Shown: positions 45,645 to 55,217, counted from the first letter of the stretch. The stretch: 64,000 bases of DNA from Halocatena marina (GCF_023276375.1 NZ_JALLPK010000001.1:3847391-3911390); one strand, 5' to 3'. Notes: generated by a model not told the origin, from the sequence alone. Translations and numbers: made by a program.

Positions 45645-47582
45645 TTATACTTGGACCGTCTGACATGATCCTTCTGTTTTCCATTTCTCATTCACATCTG
45701 GTTGTCTCTGCCAATTACAGTAGTTATTTGCTAGAGTATAGAAATTACCACCAGTGGTGATCGTGTCTGCATTTACGGCAACCTTTCCTAGATTCTTCCC
45801 TGTATATACTATCTTAATGAACTTTGGTGTATATCCTCTCTCTTTCGCCTGCTTGACCCCCTCAAGATCGTTGCCGTTTTCGGCGTAGTATTTGATGTGC
45901 TCCAGTGGCATCTCGTCAGCAGCGAGATCTGCTGCCAGATCGACATCAGCGCCTTTCCGGCTGAGCATCTTGATATCGTCCGGCGTGGCCCCTTGTTTGG
46001 CGAGGGGGATAGCTGTCTCAGGATCGACGCCTTTGTTGACGATTGTTTGAATATTATCGGCGCTATATCCCTCTTTGACGAGGGGCTTTGCCTTCTTGAG
46101 GTCGACACCCGAATGGATGAGCTTCGTCATCTTGTTCCCCGTCAATCCTCGTCTGACCATACTATTCACCAGCTGTTCGTCGTACCCTTTGTTGACAATA
46201 TAGAGGTATTCATCGTTCGTTATTGTGCCAGAGCTGGGTGGACGCTTCGAGAGGATGTTTGCGGTTTGCTTAAGATCATCCTTCATAGCGTATTGGATGA
46301 CTTCGTCCATCGATTCACCCCGGTGTAGTAGTACAGACGCCGAGCCATCACTGACTATGTCCAATGCAACCCGCGTCTGCGATTGTGAGGCACTCTTCGA
46401 AAGGAACGTCCCTATTGTCTTGAGGACGGCGGGAGATTTGCTGAATCGAGATACCCAGTCCGAGGTGACCGAGGCCACTTTCGGTGCATCGCCAACACCA
46501 TACCCACCGAGACTCCCAACCAGACCAATTGCGTCGAGAAGAGCCTCCCCTGCGTCCCCCAAACTCTGTTTTTTCACAGCGCTCACCGAGTTCTGAGAGA
46601 AATCACGAGCATCTGCGAGGACACCGACGTACGGCGTCGACGCAAGGCCTAACATTCCCAGGAGATAGAACGGCGAATCCTTCTGGTTGACTTCGTGCAT
46701 TCCACCAGGCATTCCCACCTCGCCCAAAACGCCACCCAGAGCGAATGCCTCCGCTTTCTTGGGATTTTCATGTGCCCACGTGGCGATTCCTACTGATATT
46801 CCACCCGTAATAACCGCTGCGAGTTCCGGATGTTTCTTCAGGAAGTTGATGACGTTTACTATATCTTCATCGAATCTTCGGATATAATCTTGCGCTTCTT
46901 TCTGCTTGGCAGTTGTGGAATCTGTGGCTTTTTTCGTCGGATTCTCACCGTCGTCATTGGAGCTATCGGACGTCGTAGTACCAGTTCCACTCTTCTGACC
47001 AGTTTGTGAGGAGGGAGTCGGTTTCCTCTGATCCACACTGCCAACTTCACCTACAGCCGATCCAGAGATCTCGCTATCGGCGTGGATTTGCACCGATTTG
47101 ATCACCGAGTCGCCTTCGTGCTGGCGAGTATCGACAGTCAATCCGACGGTCACCGACTCACCTGGTTTGAGCGGTACGGCCTGCTGTTTTCCTTCGAGCG
47201 AGCGTCGGTTGTTGCCACTCTCAAAGGTCACAGCCTCACTCGAATCAGTCATCCACACTCCGAACGGCTGGGCCCCCTTATTTGTGATTGTGAATACATC
47301 TCTCACAACCGTCAACGACTCTTGGTTGACCCCTGTACCGCTGCTTTCACCCCCGAGCGTCCCGCCCAACGAGACGTGCAACTGCCCGTTGCGTTGGACG
47401 GCGTACTCCCCGTTCGAGCTGTTGGCGGGCTGGAGCGACAGATAGCTCGCACCGTCGCCCGCAACACGGACATTCGCATCCCGCTGGGCAGTGATATTCG
47501 TGAACGCACCAGTGGCGTAGATGGCACTGGTGATCAGACCGACGGCCATCAGCGCGATAGCTAAACGACGCAGCCGATTCAT
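45645..47582 (-). CDS. Large secreted/surface protein, toxin-like architecture
   Basis: 645 aa from the ATG at 47580-47582 (MNRLRRLAIALMAVGLITSA), the start of a clean signal peptide; the frame runs on to 47732 without similarity. Order of parts: signal peptide (1-25); TasA/DUF1102-like beta domain (about 25-180; AFTNITAQRDANVRVAGDG, VFTITNKGAQPFGVWMTDS); a Ser/Thr/Gly/Asn linker (about 180-230); hydrophobic Gly-rich helices (about 245-350, including STPYVGVLADARDFSQNSV and LLDAIGLVGSLGGYG) resembling pre-toxin segments; a helical region; then about ten 13-residue repeats (about 460-595); and a tail with two cysteines (NNYCNWQR and EGSCQT). I know no family spanning this whole layout. Three membrane-protein genes follow on the same strand. 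A secreted toxin or halocin-type effector with immunity genes is the leading hypothesis; a structural surface protein is the alternative. Confidence 0.75.
   Translation of the reverse strand: MNRLRRLAIALMAVGLITSAIYATGAFTNITAQRDANVRVAGDGASYLSLQPANSSNGEYAVQRNGQLHVSLGGTLGGESSGTGVNQESLTVVRDVFTITNKGAQPFGVWMTDSSEAVTFESGNNRRSLEGKQQAVPLKPGESVTVGLTVDTRQHEGDSVIKSVQIHADSEISGSAVGEVGSVDQRKPTPSSQTGQKSGTGTTTSDSSNDDGENPTKKATDSTTAKQKEAQDYIRRFDEDIVNVINFLKKHPELAAVITGGISVGIATWAHENPKKAEAFALGGVLGEVGMPGGMHEVNQKDSPFYLLGMLGLASTPYVGVLADARDFSQNSVSAVKKQSLGDAGEALLDAIGLVGSLGGYGVGDAPKVASVTSDWVSRFSKSPAVLKTIGTFLSKSASQSQTRVALDIVSDGSASVLLHRGESMDEVIQYAMKDDLKQTANILSKRPPSSGTITNDEYLYIVNKGYDEQLVNSMVRRGLTGNKMTKLIHSGVDLKKAKPLVKEGYSADNIQTIVNKGVDPETAIPLAKQGATPDDIKMLSRKGADVDLAADLAADEMPLEHIKYYAENGNDLEGVKQAKERGYTPKFIKIVYTGKNLGKVAVNADTITTGGNFYTLANNYCNWQRQPDVNEKWKTEGSCQTVQV
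45795..46200 (-). repeat. Protein-level 13-residue repeat array
   Basis: About ten degenerate units of the form x-[ST/D]-x-x-x-[IA]-x-x-[LIV]-x-x-x-G are visible, for example YSADNIQTIVNKG, VDPETAIPLAKQG, ATPDDIKMLSRKG and YTPKFIKIVYTG. The DNA copies are diverged, so the repeat is old or selected at protein level. Confidence 0.75.
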
Positions 47583-47997
47583 GAGGTTCGGAGAAGCGGT
47601 AGCGTGTACATACGGGCACGCAGGGATTTCCGTGAGTTCACTAATGAGACAACAAATACGATCTGGGAGGGATTCCTTCGTGGCATAAACATGATGCGAG
47701 TCATGGTGGCACCCATCGGCGAGGACCGCCACAGGTACTACCCCATCCCTCTCCCTGCACCCACTTTGTATTGGGGAGCTTGAAGAAGGTACAATTTAGA
47801 TTGTACCCTCTTCAAGATCAGCTTGAAACCATTTTATTATCATCTTAAACTCAGATCCATATTAAACTCTCATCATCGAATGTTCGTTGTTCCCTGAGTT
47901 GTGATATGATGGTCCTAAAGAAGTCGCTAGAAGCGTTCGCAGTGCGAGCATTCGAAGAATACCAAGGTCTATCCGGATGGACGGTCCAACTTCGCGT
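47583..47997. other. Divergent intergenic region between toxin-like gene and NYN gene
   Basis: 415 bp containing the long inverted repeat at 47779-47816. It must hold promoters for both divergent genes. No clear TATA box was seen immediately before the toxin-like start. No further gene was recognised. Confidence 0.5.
47779..47816. promoter_or_regulatory. Long inverted repeat, 17-bp arms, 4-base loop
   Basis: Left arm CTTGAAGAAGGTACAAT, loop TTAG, right arm ATTGTACCCTCTTCAAG; one mismatch (a G-T pair if folded as RNA). It sits about 200 bp from the toxin-like start and 180 bp from the NYN start. It could be an operator controlling both divergent genes or a very stable RNA hairpin. Confidence 0.55.
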
Positions 47998-48489
47998 ATG
48001 CCGCCGCTACATTCGAATCAGCGCGTCGCCGTGCTTGCTGACGCGCAGAATCTCTATCACAGCGCTCACAGTCTCTTCTCGCGGAATGTCGATTATGCTG
48101 CGTTGCTTGAGGAAGCAGTACACGACCGCGATCTCGTGCGTGCCATCGCGTACGTCATCCGTGCGCATTCTCCCGACGAGGAACGGTTTTTCGAAGCGCT
48201 CGCGGACATCGGATTCGAGACGAAAAGCAAGGACCTGAAGACGTTCGAGGATGGGACAAAGAAGGCAGACTGGGACGTCGGCTTGAGTCTCGACGCCGTC
48301 ACGCTTGCACAGCACGTCGATGCGATCGTTCTCTGTACTGGTGATGGGGACTTTACGCGACTGTGTTGGCACCTCCGCCACGAAGGCGTCCGCGTCGAAG
48401 TCATGAGCTTTCGCCCATCGACCGCAGACGATCTCGTCGATGCCGCTGACTCGTTCGTCGATCTCGCAGACGACGCGTACCTCCTTTAA
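47998..48489 (+). CDS. NYN-domain protein (LabA-like predicted RNase)
   Basis: 163 aa from the ATG at 47998 (MPPLHSNQRVAVLADAQNLY); the ATG at 47977 is possible. The PIN-like NYN acidic residues are visible: VLADAQNLYH, KKADWDVGLSLDAV and VLCTGDGDFTRLCWHLR, then VEVMSFRPSTADDLVDAADS. NYN domains are metal-dependent RNases. The haloarchaeal group is widespread and usually stands alone. It is divergent from the toxin-like gene and shares the inverted-repeat region. Confidence 0.88.
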   Translation: MPPLHSNQRVAVLADAQNLYHSAHSLFSRNVDYAALLEEAVHDRDLVRAIAYVIRAHSPDEERFFEALADIGFETKSKDLKTFEDGTKKADWDVGLSLDAVTLAQHVDAIVLCTGDGDFTRLCWHLRHEGVRVEVMSFRPSTADDLVDAADSFVDLADDAYLL

Positions 48490-48580
48490 CGTGAACGACT
48501 GAGGGCTCGGTCGTATTCGGGTTCTTCTCAAATTCACTTCTGCATTCGTCGGGGCCCGCTCTATCAGATATCAGTAACAA

Positions 48581-49507
48581 TCAGCCGAGGCGTCGGAGCC
48601 AGTGGCTGATGCGCGATTGTAACCGTCCGCCCCGCTTCGTCACGATAACTGTGCTCTGAGCGTCTCGTCCGACTTTTTCAGGGGTTGGACCGACGACGAG
48701 CCGCTGGGTCCAATCTCGATCGGTGGCGCCAAGAACAGTAACATCCCGCGTTGCCGTCGCTTCGACGATGGCTGATGGAACGGCATCGGTCTCTCGAACG
48801 ATCTGTTCGACATCGGCAAGCGGTTCAAGCGTCCGTGTGAGAGCTTCCACGAGCTGTTTGGCTGCGGTTCGTTCTTTGTCGGTCGCATCGGTGGCAACGA
48901 GGCGAAGGACATCGATTCCGGCGTCGTTCGACAACGCGATCGCACGGGCGACCGTCGCAGCGAGTTCGGTGTTTGGTCCGGGACCCGCTGGGAGCAACAC
49001 GCGTTCGACTCCACCCGCCGTGACGCCGATTTTCTCGACGAGAATGTCACAAGGTGCGCTCGTAACCACTCTGTCGACGTTGCGCCCGAAGACGGTATCG
49101 CTCCGGTGTCGGTCGGACCACCCGAGCAAGACAGCATCGCAGTCAAACTGTGTGATGGCTTGCTCAATTGCCCGTGAAACGTCGTGAGAGACCAACAGAC
49201 GGCCACGAATGGGTACTTCAGAGCCTTCGGCAATAGATAGCGCGCGATCGAGGATCTCTCGCCGATCACCGCTGAATTCGCGTTTGATGAACTCATCGGT
49301 GAACAGCGAGAATGGCGAGGTACGTTGCTTCGTGATAACACTTATAATGAGAATTTCGCCGTCGTTGTAGCGAGCGATATCGAGTGCTGTCCGTAGCAAC
49401 TGCTCGACGGGCCGCGGATCTTCGAGAGCGACAGCGAGCCGATAGCGGGATTCAGGCATCGACTCGACTGTCGCTGTCTCGTGGAGAGAATTCTCATTGC
49501 TCGCCAT
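48581..49507 (-). CDS. Tandem universal stress protein (UspA)
   Basis: 308 aa with two Usp domains: about 20-155 (YRLAVALEDPRPVEQLLRTA to CDILVEKIG) and about 165-300 (VERVLLPAGPGPNTELAATV to QSTVIVTKRGG). The ATP-binding GxxG-type loop is partly altered in both (LLGWSDRHRSDTVFGRNVDR; VVGPTPEKVGRDAQ). The C-terminal tail is basic (SRISHWLRRLG). Usp proteins respond to stress; no specific ligand can be given. It is divergent from hisI. Confidence 0.87.
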   Translation of the reverse strand: MASNENSLHETATVESMPESRYRLAVALEDPRPVEQLLRTALDIARYNDGEILIISVITKQRTSPFSLFTDEFIKREFSGDRREILDRALSIAEGSEVPIRGRLLVSHDVSRAIEQAITQFDCDAVLLGWSDRHRSDTVFGRNVDRVVTSAPCDILVEKIGVTAGGVERVLLPAGPGPNTELAATVARAIALSNDAGIDVLRLVATDATDKERTAAKQLVEALTRTLEPLADVEQIVRETDAVPSAIVEATATRDVTVLGATDRDWTQRLVVGPTPEKVGRDAQSTVIVTKRGGRLQSRISHWLRRLG

Positions 49508-49593
49508 GACTGATATATGTTAGCATCCATCGATGAAAAGTGTTAGCAAGGCCGGGCAAAAGGCATATCCACGGACCGAACGTTCTCCCTCCC

Positions 49594-50019
49594 ATGACTG
49601 ATACCGAACTCGTTTTCGATGACGGGCTCTTGCCAGCTCTCGCCCAGGATGTGGAGTCCGGACGTGCTTTGATGCTCGCGTACGTTTCGCCTGATGCCGT
49701 CTCAAGAACGCAAGAGACCGGACTAGCACACTACTACTCGCGTAGTCGCGGAGAGCTCTGGCAGAAGGGACAGACGAGCGGGAACGTTCAACACGTCGAG
49801 GATATCCGTGTTGACTGCGACGGTGATGCGTTGTTATATCTTGTTCGACAGGAAGGAGGTGCATGCCACACTGGTCACGAGAGCTGTTTCTATCGCTCTG
49901 TCGATGACGTTTCGATCGACAACAGTAATCAAGGCGACGAGGCCGATGCGTCATCGGTGACGGTTGCGACGACCAATATCGGTGAGCAAGTGTACGATCC
50001 AGAGACCGTTTACAAGTGA
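49594..50019 (+). CDS. hisI: Phosphoribosyl-AMP cyclohydrolase
   Basis: 141 aa from the ATG at 49594 ([20 protein letters not shown]). It shows [26 protein letters not shown], the metal-binding segment [13 protein letters not shown] and the [14 protein letters not shown] motif with three Zn/Mg ligands. It catalyses step three of histidine synthesis. Its stop is directly followed by the ATG of the next gene, so the two are co-transcribed, although the partner is not a histidine enzyme. Confidence 0.92.
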   Translation: MTDTELVFDDGLLPALAQDVESGRALMLAYVSPDAVSRTQETGLAHYYSRSRGELWQKGQTSGNVQHVEDIRVDCDGDALLYLVRQEGGACHTGHESCFYRSVDDVSIDNSNQGDEADASSVTVATTNIGEQVYDPETVYK

Positions 50020-51132
50020 ATGGACGCAGTCGATGATCTCCGTACGGTAGCCAACGAGTACGAAAATGTACGCGAGCGTGTCGAATCAATCGGAGTGCAG
50101 AAACACGAAGCGGTCAGCGAGGCGTATCACGAGATACTCGATCTCTTCGATCGATACGAAGAGCGAGCGACCGACTGGGATGATTTCGAGGGATACGTCG
50201 AATTCCAGTCACAGCTCGTTGATGCGATCGAAGGGCTTCCGGATGATCTCCCGGCCCGTGATGCGTTCGAGGCGGCCGACGAACATCTCCATCAACAATC
50301 GCTCTCCGAAAGCGATTTCGAACGGGCCAGAGCAGATTTGCAGCCAGCTGCTGCGTACGCCGACCGCTACGAGCGCATCAACGAACTCCGGGAACAGTAC
50401 CATGATGCCCGGTACGCTGTCCGTCAAGAGCGTGACGAGCTCGACGAACGGATCACTCGACTCGAACGGATCAAACGATTCGGTGAAGCCGACCTCGATG
50501 CACCAGTTGACCGAATCCGTGAACCAATTGACCGCTACAACGAGACCATCAACGAAGATTTTCAGGCGTTCGTACAAGAAGAAAGTGCTCGTGCAGTGCT
50601 TTCACTCGTTGCTTCGACAGCAGCCTATCCACTCATCGAGTACCGTCAACCACCGGAATCCGTACTGGAGTACGTCAAAACGCATCCAGCAGGCACAGAA
50701 TCGATCCCGAGCCTCCTCGAATACGCTGAGTACTCCCGTTCGAAGCTCGATCACTACGTAGAGAATGCACAAGCACTGAAGGCCGCCGTGGGAACGAATC
50801 GGACGTATCTCAATCGTCTCGACGGCGGGCCGCTCGAACTCGTATGGCCACCACCACAGGCTGCGACGCTCCAGTTTCAGGTGCGCGAGCGTATTTCCGT
50901 CGTCGGCCGCTTTGCACCCGAAGAGACAGTTGCTCGCCTCCGTGCGCTCCGCGCGATGAGTGAAATTCCGGCATATGACGATCTCCGCGAAAGCGCACTC
51001 GCCCGCGATGAACTCAACGACGACGCGCGCCAGCGACTCCAAAACGGAACTGTCGAGCGAGACCTCGAACAAGCACGCACAAAGCGCGACCACCTCGATG
51101 ATGTACTCCGTGAATTTTCAGGACCAGAGTAG
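50020..51132 (+). CDS. Haloarchaeal coiled-coil protein, unknown function
   Basis: 370 aa, acidic and almost entirely helical, with coiled-coil stretches at about 5-140 and 145-180 (RQERDELDERITRLERIKRF) and again near the C-terminus (ERDLEQARTKRDHLDDVLRE). The middle, TAAYPLIEYRQPPESVLEYV, is the most conserved-looking part. I believe it corresponds to a haloarchaeal domain-of-unknown-function family. The start is coupled to the stop of hisI. No catalytic motif is seen. Confidence 0.78.
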   Translation: MDAVDDLRTVANEYENVRERVESIGVQKHEAVSEAYHEILDLFDRYEERATDWDDFEGYVEFQSQLVDAIEGLPDDLPARDAFEAADEHLHQQSLSESDFERARADLQPAAAYADRYERINELREQYHDARYAVRQERDELDERITRLERIKRFGEADLDAPVDRIREPIDRYNETINEDFQAFVQEESARAVLSLVASTAAYPLIEYRQPPESVLEYVKTHPAGTESIPSLLEYAEYSRSKLDHYVENAQALKAAVGTNRTYLNRLDGGPLELVWPPPQAATLQFQVRERISVVGRFAPEETVARLRALRAMSEIPAYDDLRESALARDELNDDARQRLQNGTVERDLEQARTKRDHLDDVLREFSGPE

Positions 51133-51282
51133 AGTAGAATAGAGTAAAGCAATGTTTTGTATCGTACTGTATAGATGTCGGCATCTCTGTGTTCCTGCGG
51201 GCTGCGGTCTCGGCCGAACGGGATGAAGTGAAACGGAACGGAACGGAACACCGTTTTAGTCGCTCACGTATTTTGTATAGAT

Positions 51283-53016
51283 ATGATCGACCCGGCAACG
51301 CTCGATGTGACTATTGTCGACGGGTACGTCGACGAACCGGCACACTTCGGCGTTCCGCCGTACATCTCCACGTATCCGCGCTACACCGCGGGTGCGATCG
51401 TCGACGCGGGGGTCCCACGAGAGCAAATCACCTACCACACGATTGATGCGCTCCGGGACGAGCCACGTCGCCGGCAGGATATTGAAACGGCTGACCTGTT
51501 CGTGTACATTGGTGGAATGACCGTTCCCGGTAGCTACGTTGGTGGGACACCGGCTGAACCGGAGGAGGTACGCCGGATGGCGTGGACTGCGAAGGGTACG
51601 ACGCTCGTCGGTGGTCCGGTCCGGTTCGGTGTGGGGACACAGAACGAAGGCGCGATGGATACAGAACGCAACGATCTCGATTACGATTTCGTTGCGAAAG
51701 GCGACATCGAGGCTGCTGCCTACGATCTCGTGGCGAACGGTCTCGAAGGGTTCGGGAACCGTATTCGGGATATCGATGAAGTCACTCGATGGGCCGCACT
51801 CGGGGCATTCATCGTCGAGAGCCACCCGAATCACCCCGAGTATCTCATTGCCGAACTGGAAACGGGACGTGGCTGTCCGTACCGCTGTTCGTTCTGCACC
51901 GAACCGCTGTACGGGAACCCTTCGTTCCGTCCGCCAGAGACGGTCGTGAGCGAGGTCGAGGCGCTCGCAGAGCGGGGTGTACGGAACTTCCGCCTCGGTC
52001 GACAAGCGGACATTCTCGCGTACGGCGGTGACGGCGAACGTCCGAATCCAGACGCACTCCGCTCGTTGTACGAGGGCATCCGTGCGGTCGTTCCGGACTC
52101 AGAACTCGGTACGCTTCACCTCGATAATATGAATCCGATCACGATCGTGAAGTGGCCAGAGAAGGCACGAGAGGGAATCCGCATTATTGCCGAGCACAAC
52201 ACTGCTGGCGATACGGCTGCGTTCGGATTGGAGAGTGCAGATCCTGTTGTCCAAGCGGAGAACGACCTCAACGTGAGCGCCGATGAGTGTTTCCGTGCTG
52301 TGAAGATCCTTAATGAAGAGGGAGGCTGGCGGCCCGGTGAGGATCCGAACGACGCGCCGACACACGGTGCTGATTCGAACAATCGACTTCCGAAACTGCT
52401 TCCCGGTATCAATCTCCTCCACGGACTGAAGGGCGAACGGGAGGAGACCTACGAACACAATCTGCAGTTTCTCCGGCGGGTCTACGATGAAGGCTTGATG
52501 CTCCGGCGGGTGAACGTCCGGCAGGTGATGGCTTTCGACGGCACGGACATGAGCGATACAGGCGCACAAATCGCGCGCGAGCACAAACAACGGTTCAAAC
52601 AGTACAAGCGAACCGTCCGCGAGGAGATCGACAACCCGATGCTCAAACGGGTTTCCCCAGTGGGGACGCGCCTTCCGGACGTTCATCTGGAGTATCACAA
52701 AGACGGAAAGACGTTCGGTCGGCAACTCGGGACGTACCCACTGCTCGTTGCAGTGCCAGGCGAACACGATCTCGGACGAACGATCGATGTTGCGATAACT
52801 GATCATGGCTATCGCTCAGTGTCGGGTGTGCCACACCCACTCGATCTGAACAGCGCCTCGATGGATGAGCTGACTGCAATACCGGGGCTTGGACAGCGTC
52901 GCGCGGGAACGATCGTCGTTGATCGCCCCCACTCATCGACCGACGACGTCGCAGGAAGCCTCGATGTCGAACTTGAAGCATTCGCAACTGTCGACCAGTC
53001 AGGTGCAGCTGACTAA
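51283..53016 (+). CDS. Radical SAM protein with C-terminal helix-hairpin-helix
   Basis: 577 aa. The cluster motif is RGCPYRCSFCTEPLYG (C-x3-C-x2-C) at about residues 203-210, preceded by an N-terminal domain with a cobalamin-binding-like layout (VDGYVDEPAHFGVPPYISTY, FVYIGGMTVPGSYVGG). The middle includes LDNMNPITIVKWPEKAREGI and GINLLHGLKGEREETYEHNL. Residues about 520-565 form a helix-hairpin-helix (LNSASMDELTAIPGLGQRRA). This is a conserved archaeal radical SAM family whose reaction is unknown; the C-terminal module suggests contact with nucleic acid. Confidence 0.87.
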   Translation: MIDPATLDVTIVDGYVDEPAHFGVPPYISTYPRYTAGAIVDAGVPREQITYHTIDALRDEPRRRQDIETADLFVYIGGMTVPGSYVGGTPAEPEEVRRMAWTAKGTTLVGGPVRFGVGTQNEGAMDTERNDLDYDFVAKGDIEAAAYDLVANGLEGFGNRIRDIDEVTRWAALGAFIVESHPNHPEYLIAELETGRGCPYRCSFCTEPLYGNPSFRPPETVVSEVEALAERGVRNFRLGRQADILAYGGDGERPNPDALRSLYEGIRAVVPDSELGTLHLDNMNPITIVKWPEKAREGIRIIAEHNTAGDTAAFGLESADPVVQAENDLNVSADECFRAVKILNEEGGWRPGEDPNDAPTHGADSNNRLPKLLPGINLLHGLKGEREETYEHNLQFLRRVYDEGLMLRRVNVRQVMAFDGTDMSDTGAQIAREHKQRFKQYKRTVREEIDNPMLKRVSPVGTRLPDVHLEYHKDGKTFGRQLGTYPLLVAVPGEHDLGRTIDVAITDHGYRSVSGVPHPLDLNSASMDELTAIPGLGQRRAGTIVVDRPHSSTDDVAGSLDVELEAFATVDQSGAAD

Positions 53017-53097
53017 TCGATGCAATTGGTATGGTAATTGATAGCCCAACGAGATGAGGCCGGAAAGCACTTCAATTAGTGCAGGCATCAAGCAACA

Positions 53098-54891
53098 ATG
53101 AGTGTAGAGGTGAGTGTCGTTCTTCCTGCGTATAACGAGGAAGCAACAATCGAGCAAACGATTCATACGACGCTCGATACCTTAGACTCGTTTCTCCCGA
53201 AGGGGAGATACGAGGTATTGGTCGCAGAGGACGGCTGTGATGACAACACACCGAAGATAGCCGCACGAATCGCGGGCGAGGACAGACGCGTTCAGCACGT
53301 TCACAGCGACACGCGTCTTGGACGTGGGAGCGCACTCGAACGTGCGTTCCGGATTTCCAGTGGCGAGACGCTCGTCTATTTCGATACGGATCTCGCTACC
53401 GATATGTCGCACCTCGAAGAGCTAGTCGAGAGTGTTCGCTCCGGAGAGTACGACATTGCAACCGGTTCGCGCTGGATTCCTGGAAACGTCGCCGAACGTC
53501 CCGCCAAGCGGAGCATTCCCAGTCGAGGATTCAACACCCTCGTCAGATTCCTACTCGATTCGAAGTTACAGGACCACCAATGTGGATTCAAGGCCTTCGA
53601 TCGGAGTGTTCTCTTCGCTTTGCTCGACGATATCGGAGACGAACACTGGTTCTGGGACACCGAAGTGCTTGTTCGGGCACAAGAGCGTGGATACCGCGTC
53701 AAAGAGTTCCCCGTCGATTGGGTTCCGGGTGAAGAAACGAAGGTCGATCTCGTCCGCGATGTGTTCGGGATGGGGAGTCAGATTCTCCGCTGCTGGTGGG
53801 AGATCGCCGTTCAACCGCGGATCACCCGTGGCGTAACGATCGCAGGCGGATCGCTTCTCGTACTGGTGGCCGTTGCCCTCATGTCTCTGTACATCGACCC
53901 CAGTGCGGTCGTAGAACACATGAGCAAGGCCGATCCATGGTACATTGCTGGGGCGACACTTGTTTATCTTGTCTCGTGGCCACTGCGCGGCCTTCGGTAC
54001 CGCGATATTCTTCAGGAACTCGGTTACAACGAAGGCATCTGGTTCCTAACAGGGGCTGTATTCATCAGTCAGACCGGTAATCTCGTGATTCCAGCACGGG
54101 TAGGCGATGCCGTCCGTGCGTACGTCGTGAAGATGCGTCGGAAGATTCCGTACGCATCGGGATTTGCCTCGCTCGCGGTCGAGCGCGTCTTCGATCTGCT
54201 CACGATTACCGTCCTGGCTAGTGCGGTGTTCTTCGTACTGGCTGCAATGGGTATCGACGCCGGAAGTCTCGGATCGATATCACAGTCTCGAAGAGACAGT
54301 GGTCAGACTGCGATCGTCGTTGCGATTGGTGTCGGTCTGGCTGCCATCCTCGCTCTTGTCGGTATCATTGCCAGCGTGCGTTCTGATCGAAATTTTGTTC
54401 GATCGACTATCTCAGCGATCAGTTCGGACTCGTACGCTGACTACCTCGCCAGTGTGATCGAGCGGTTCACTAGTGACATACAGACCGTCGCTAGTACCCC
54501 CAAATCGTTCGCACGCATCGGTGCAAGCAGTGTCGGCATATGGATACTCGATGTCGTCACTGCGCTGCTTGTGTTTGCCGCGTTCAATGTCCAGCTGTCA
54601 CTTATCACATTCGTTGCAGTTGGCTTTTTCGCCGTCAGCGTTGGTAATCTCGCGAAGGTTCTTCCACTTTCCCCCGGTGGTGTCGGTCTGTACGAAGGGG
54701 CATTTACGCTCATTGTCGTCATGTTCACCCCGGTTACCGGACCCGTTGCGGTGAGTGCGGCTATCGTCGACCACGCTGTTAAGAACGTCCTCACCGTGAT
54801 TGGTGGAATCATTTCAACGTTGGTCCTGAACGTCTCACTCACCACTGCCGTCGAGGAGAGCCGTAACATCGAAGCGAGCAATACAGACTGA
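53098..54891 (+). CDS. aglD: AglD-like glycosyltransferase fused to a flippase-like membrane domain
   Basis: 597 aa. Residues 1-240 are a GT-A family 2 transferase: VSVVLPAYNEEATIEQTIHT, VAEDGCDDNTPK, the metal-binding VYFDTDLATD, and DHQCGFKAFDRSVLFAL. Residues 250-590 form about eight membrane helices of the UPF0104/flippase-like family (ISQTGNLVIPARVGDAVRAY, LPLSPGGVGLYEGAFTLIVV). This architecture is that of Haloferax volcanii AglD, which attaches the final hexose to dolichol phosphate for S-layer N-glycosylation. No other agl genes are adjacent. Confidence 0.88.
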   Translation: MSVEVSVVLPAYNEEATIEQTIHTTLDTLDSFLPKGRYEVLVAEDGCDDNTPKIAARIAGEDRRVQHVHSDTRLGRGSALERAFRISSGETLVYFDTDLATDMSHLEELVESVRSGEYDIATGSRWIPGNVAERPAKRSIPSRGFNTLVRFLLDSKLQDHQCGFKAFDRSVLFALLDDIGDEHWFWDTEVLVRAQERGYRVKEFPVDWVPGEETKVDLVRDVFGMGSQILRCWWEIAVQPRITRGVTIAGGSLLVLVAVALMSLYIDPSAVVEHMSKADPWYIAGATLVYLVSWPLRGLRYRDILQELGYNEGIWFLTGAVFISQTGNLVIPARVGDAVRAYVVKMRRKIPYASGFASLAVERVFDLLTITVLASAVFFVLAAMGIDAGSLGSISQSRRDSGQTAIVVAIGVGLAAILALVGIIASVRSDRNFVRSTISAISSDSYADYLASVIERFTSDIQTVASTPKSFARIGASSVGIWILDVVTALLVFAAFNVQLSLITFVAVGFFAVSVGNLAKVLPLSPGGVGLYEGAFTLIVVMFTPVTGPVAVSAAIVDHAVKNVLTVIGGIISTLVLNVSLTTAVEESRNIEASNTD

Positions 54892-55217
54892 GAATGCTGT
54901 GAACAACAGCGCTGAATGGGGTATCAATATGTATTCATTTATGCTGGGATGGTAGATAATTATAAATGGGTCGAAATCGTGGTCACTCCCGGGAATAAAA
55001 GAACATACTGCGATACACGTGGGCGACGGTGCGTTTGACCTCGTGTAATCGCTGCATCCCGAACGGGCCGATGAACTGTTTGCTCGTCGTGGATAGTGTG
55101 AAACCCATACAGTAGATACCGGAACGGTTAAGAAGGTTTCGACCGAACATAAAAATACTAAGCGGACATCCGGGGGTTTCGGGGAGTGGTCCTGCCCGGA
55201 TAGCACCCGCCCTCATC
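54892..55217. other. Upstream region of the tfb gene, 326 bp
   Basis: AT-rich at 54925-54970 (including TTATAAATGG at about 54959) and again AAAAATACTAAG at about 55150, either of which could be part of the tfb promoter. No gene was recognised. Confidence 0.45.
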
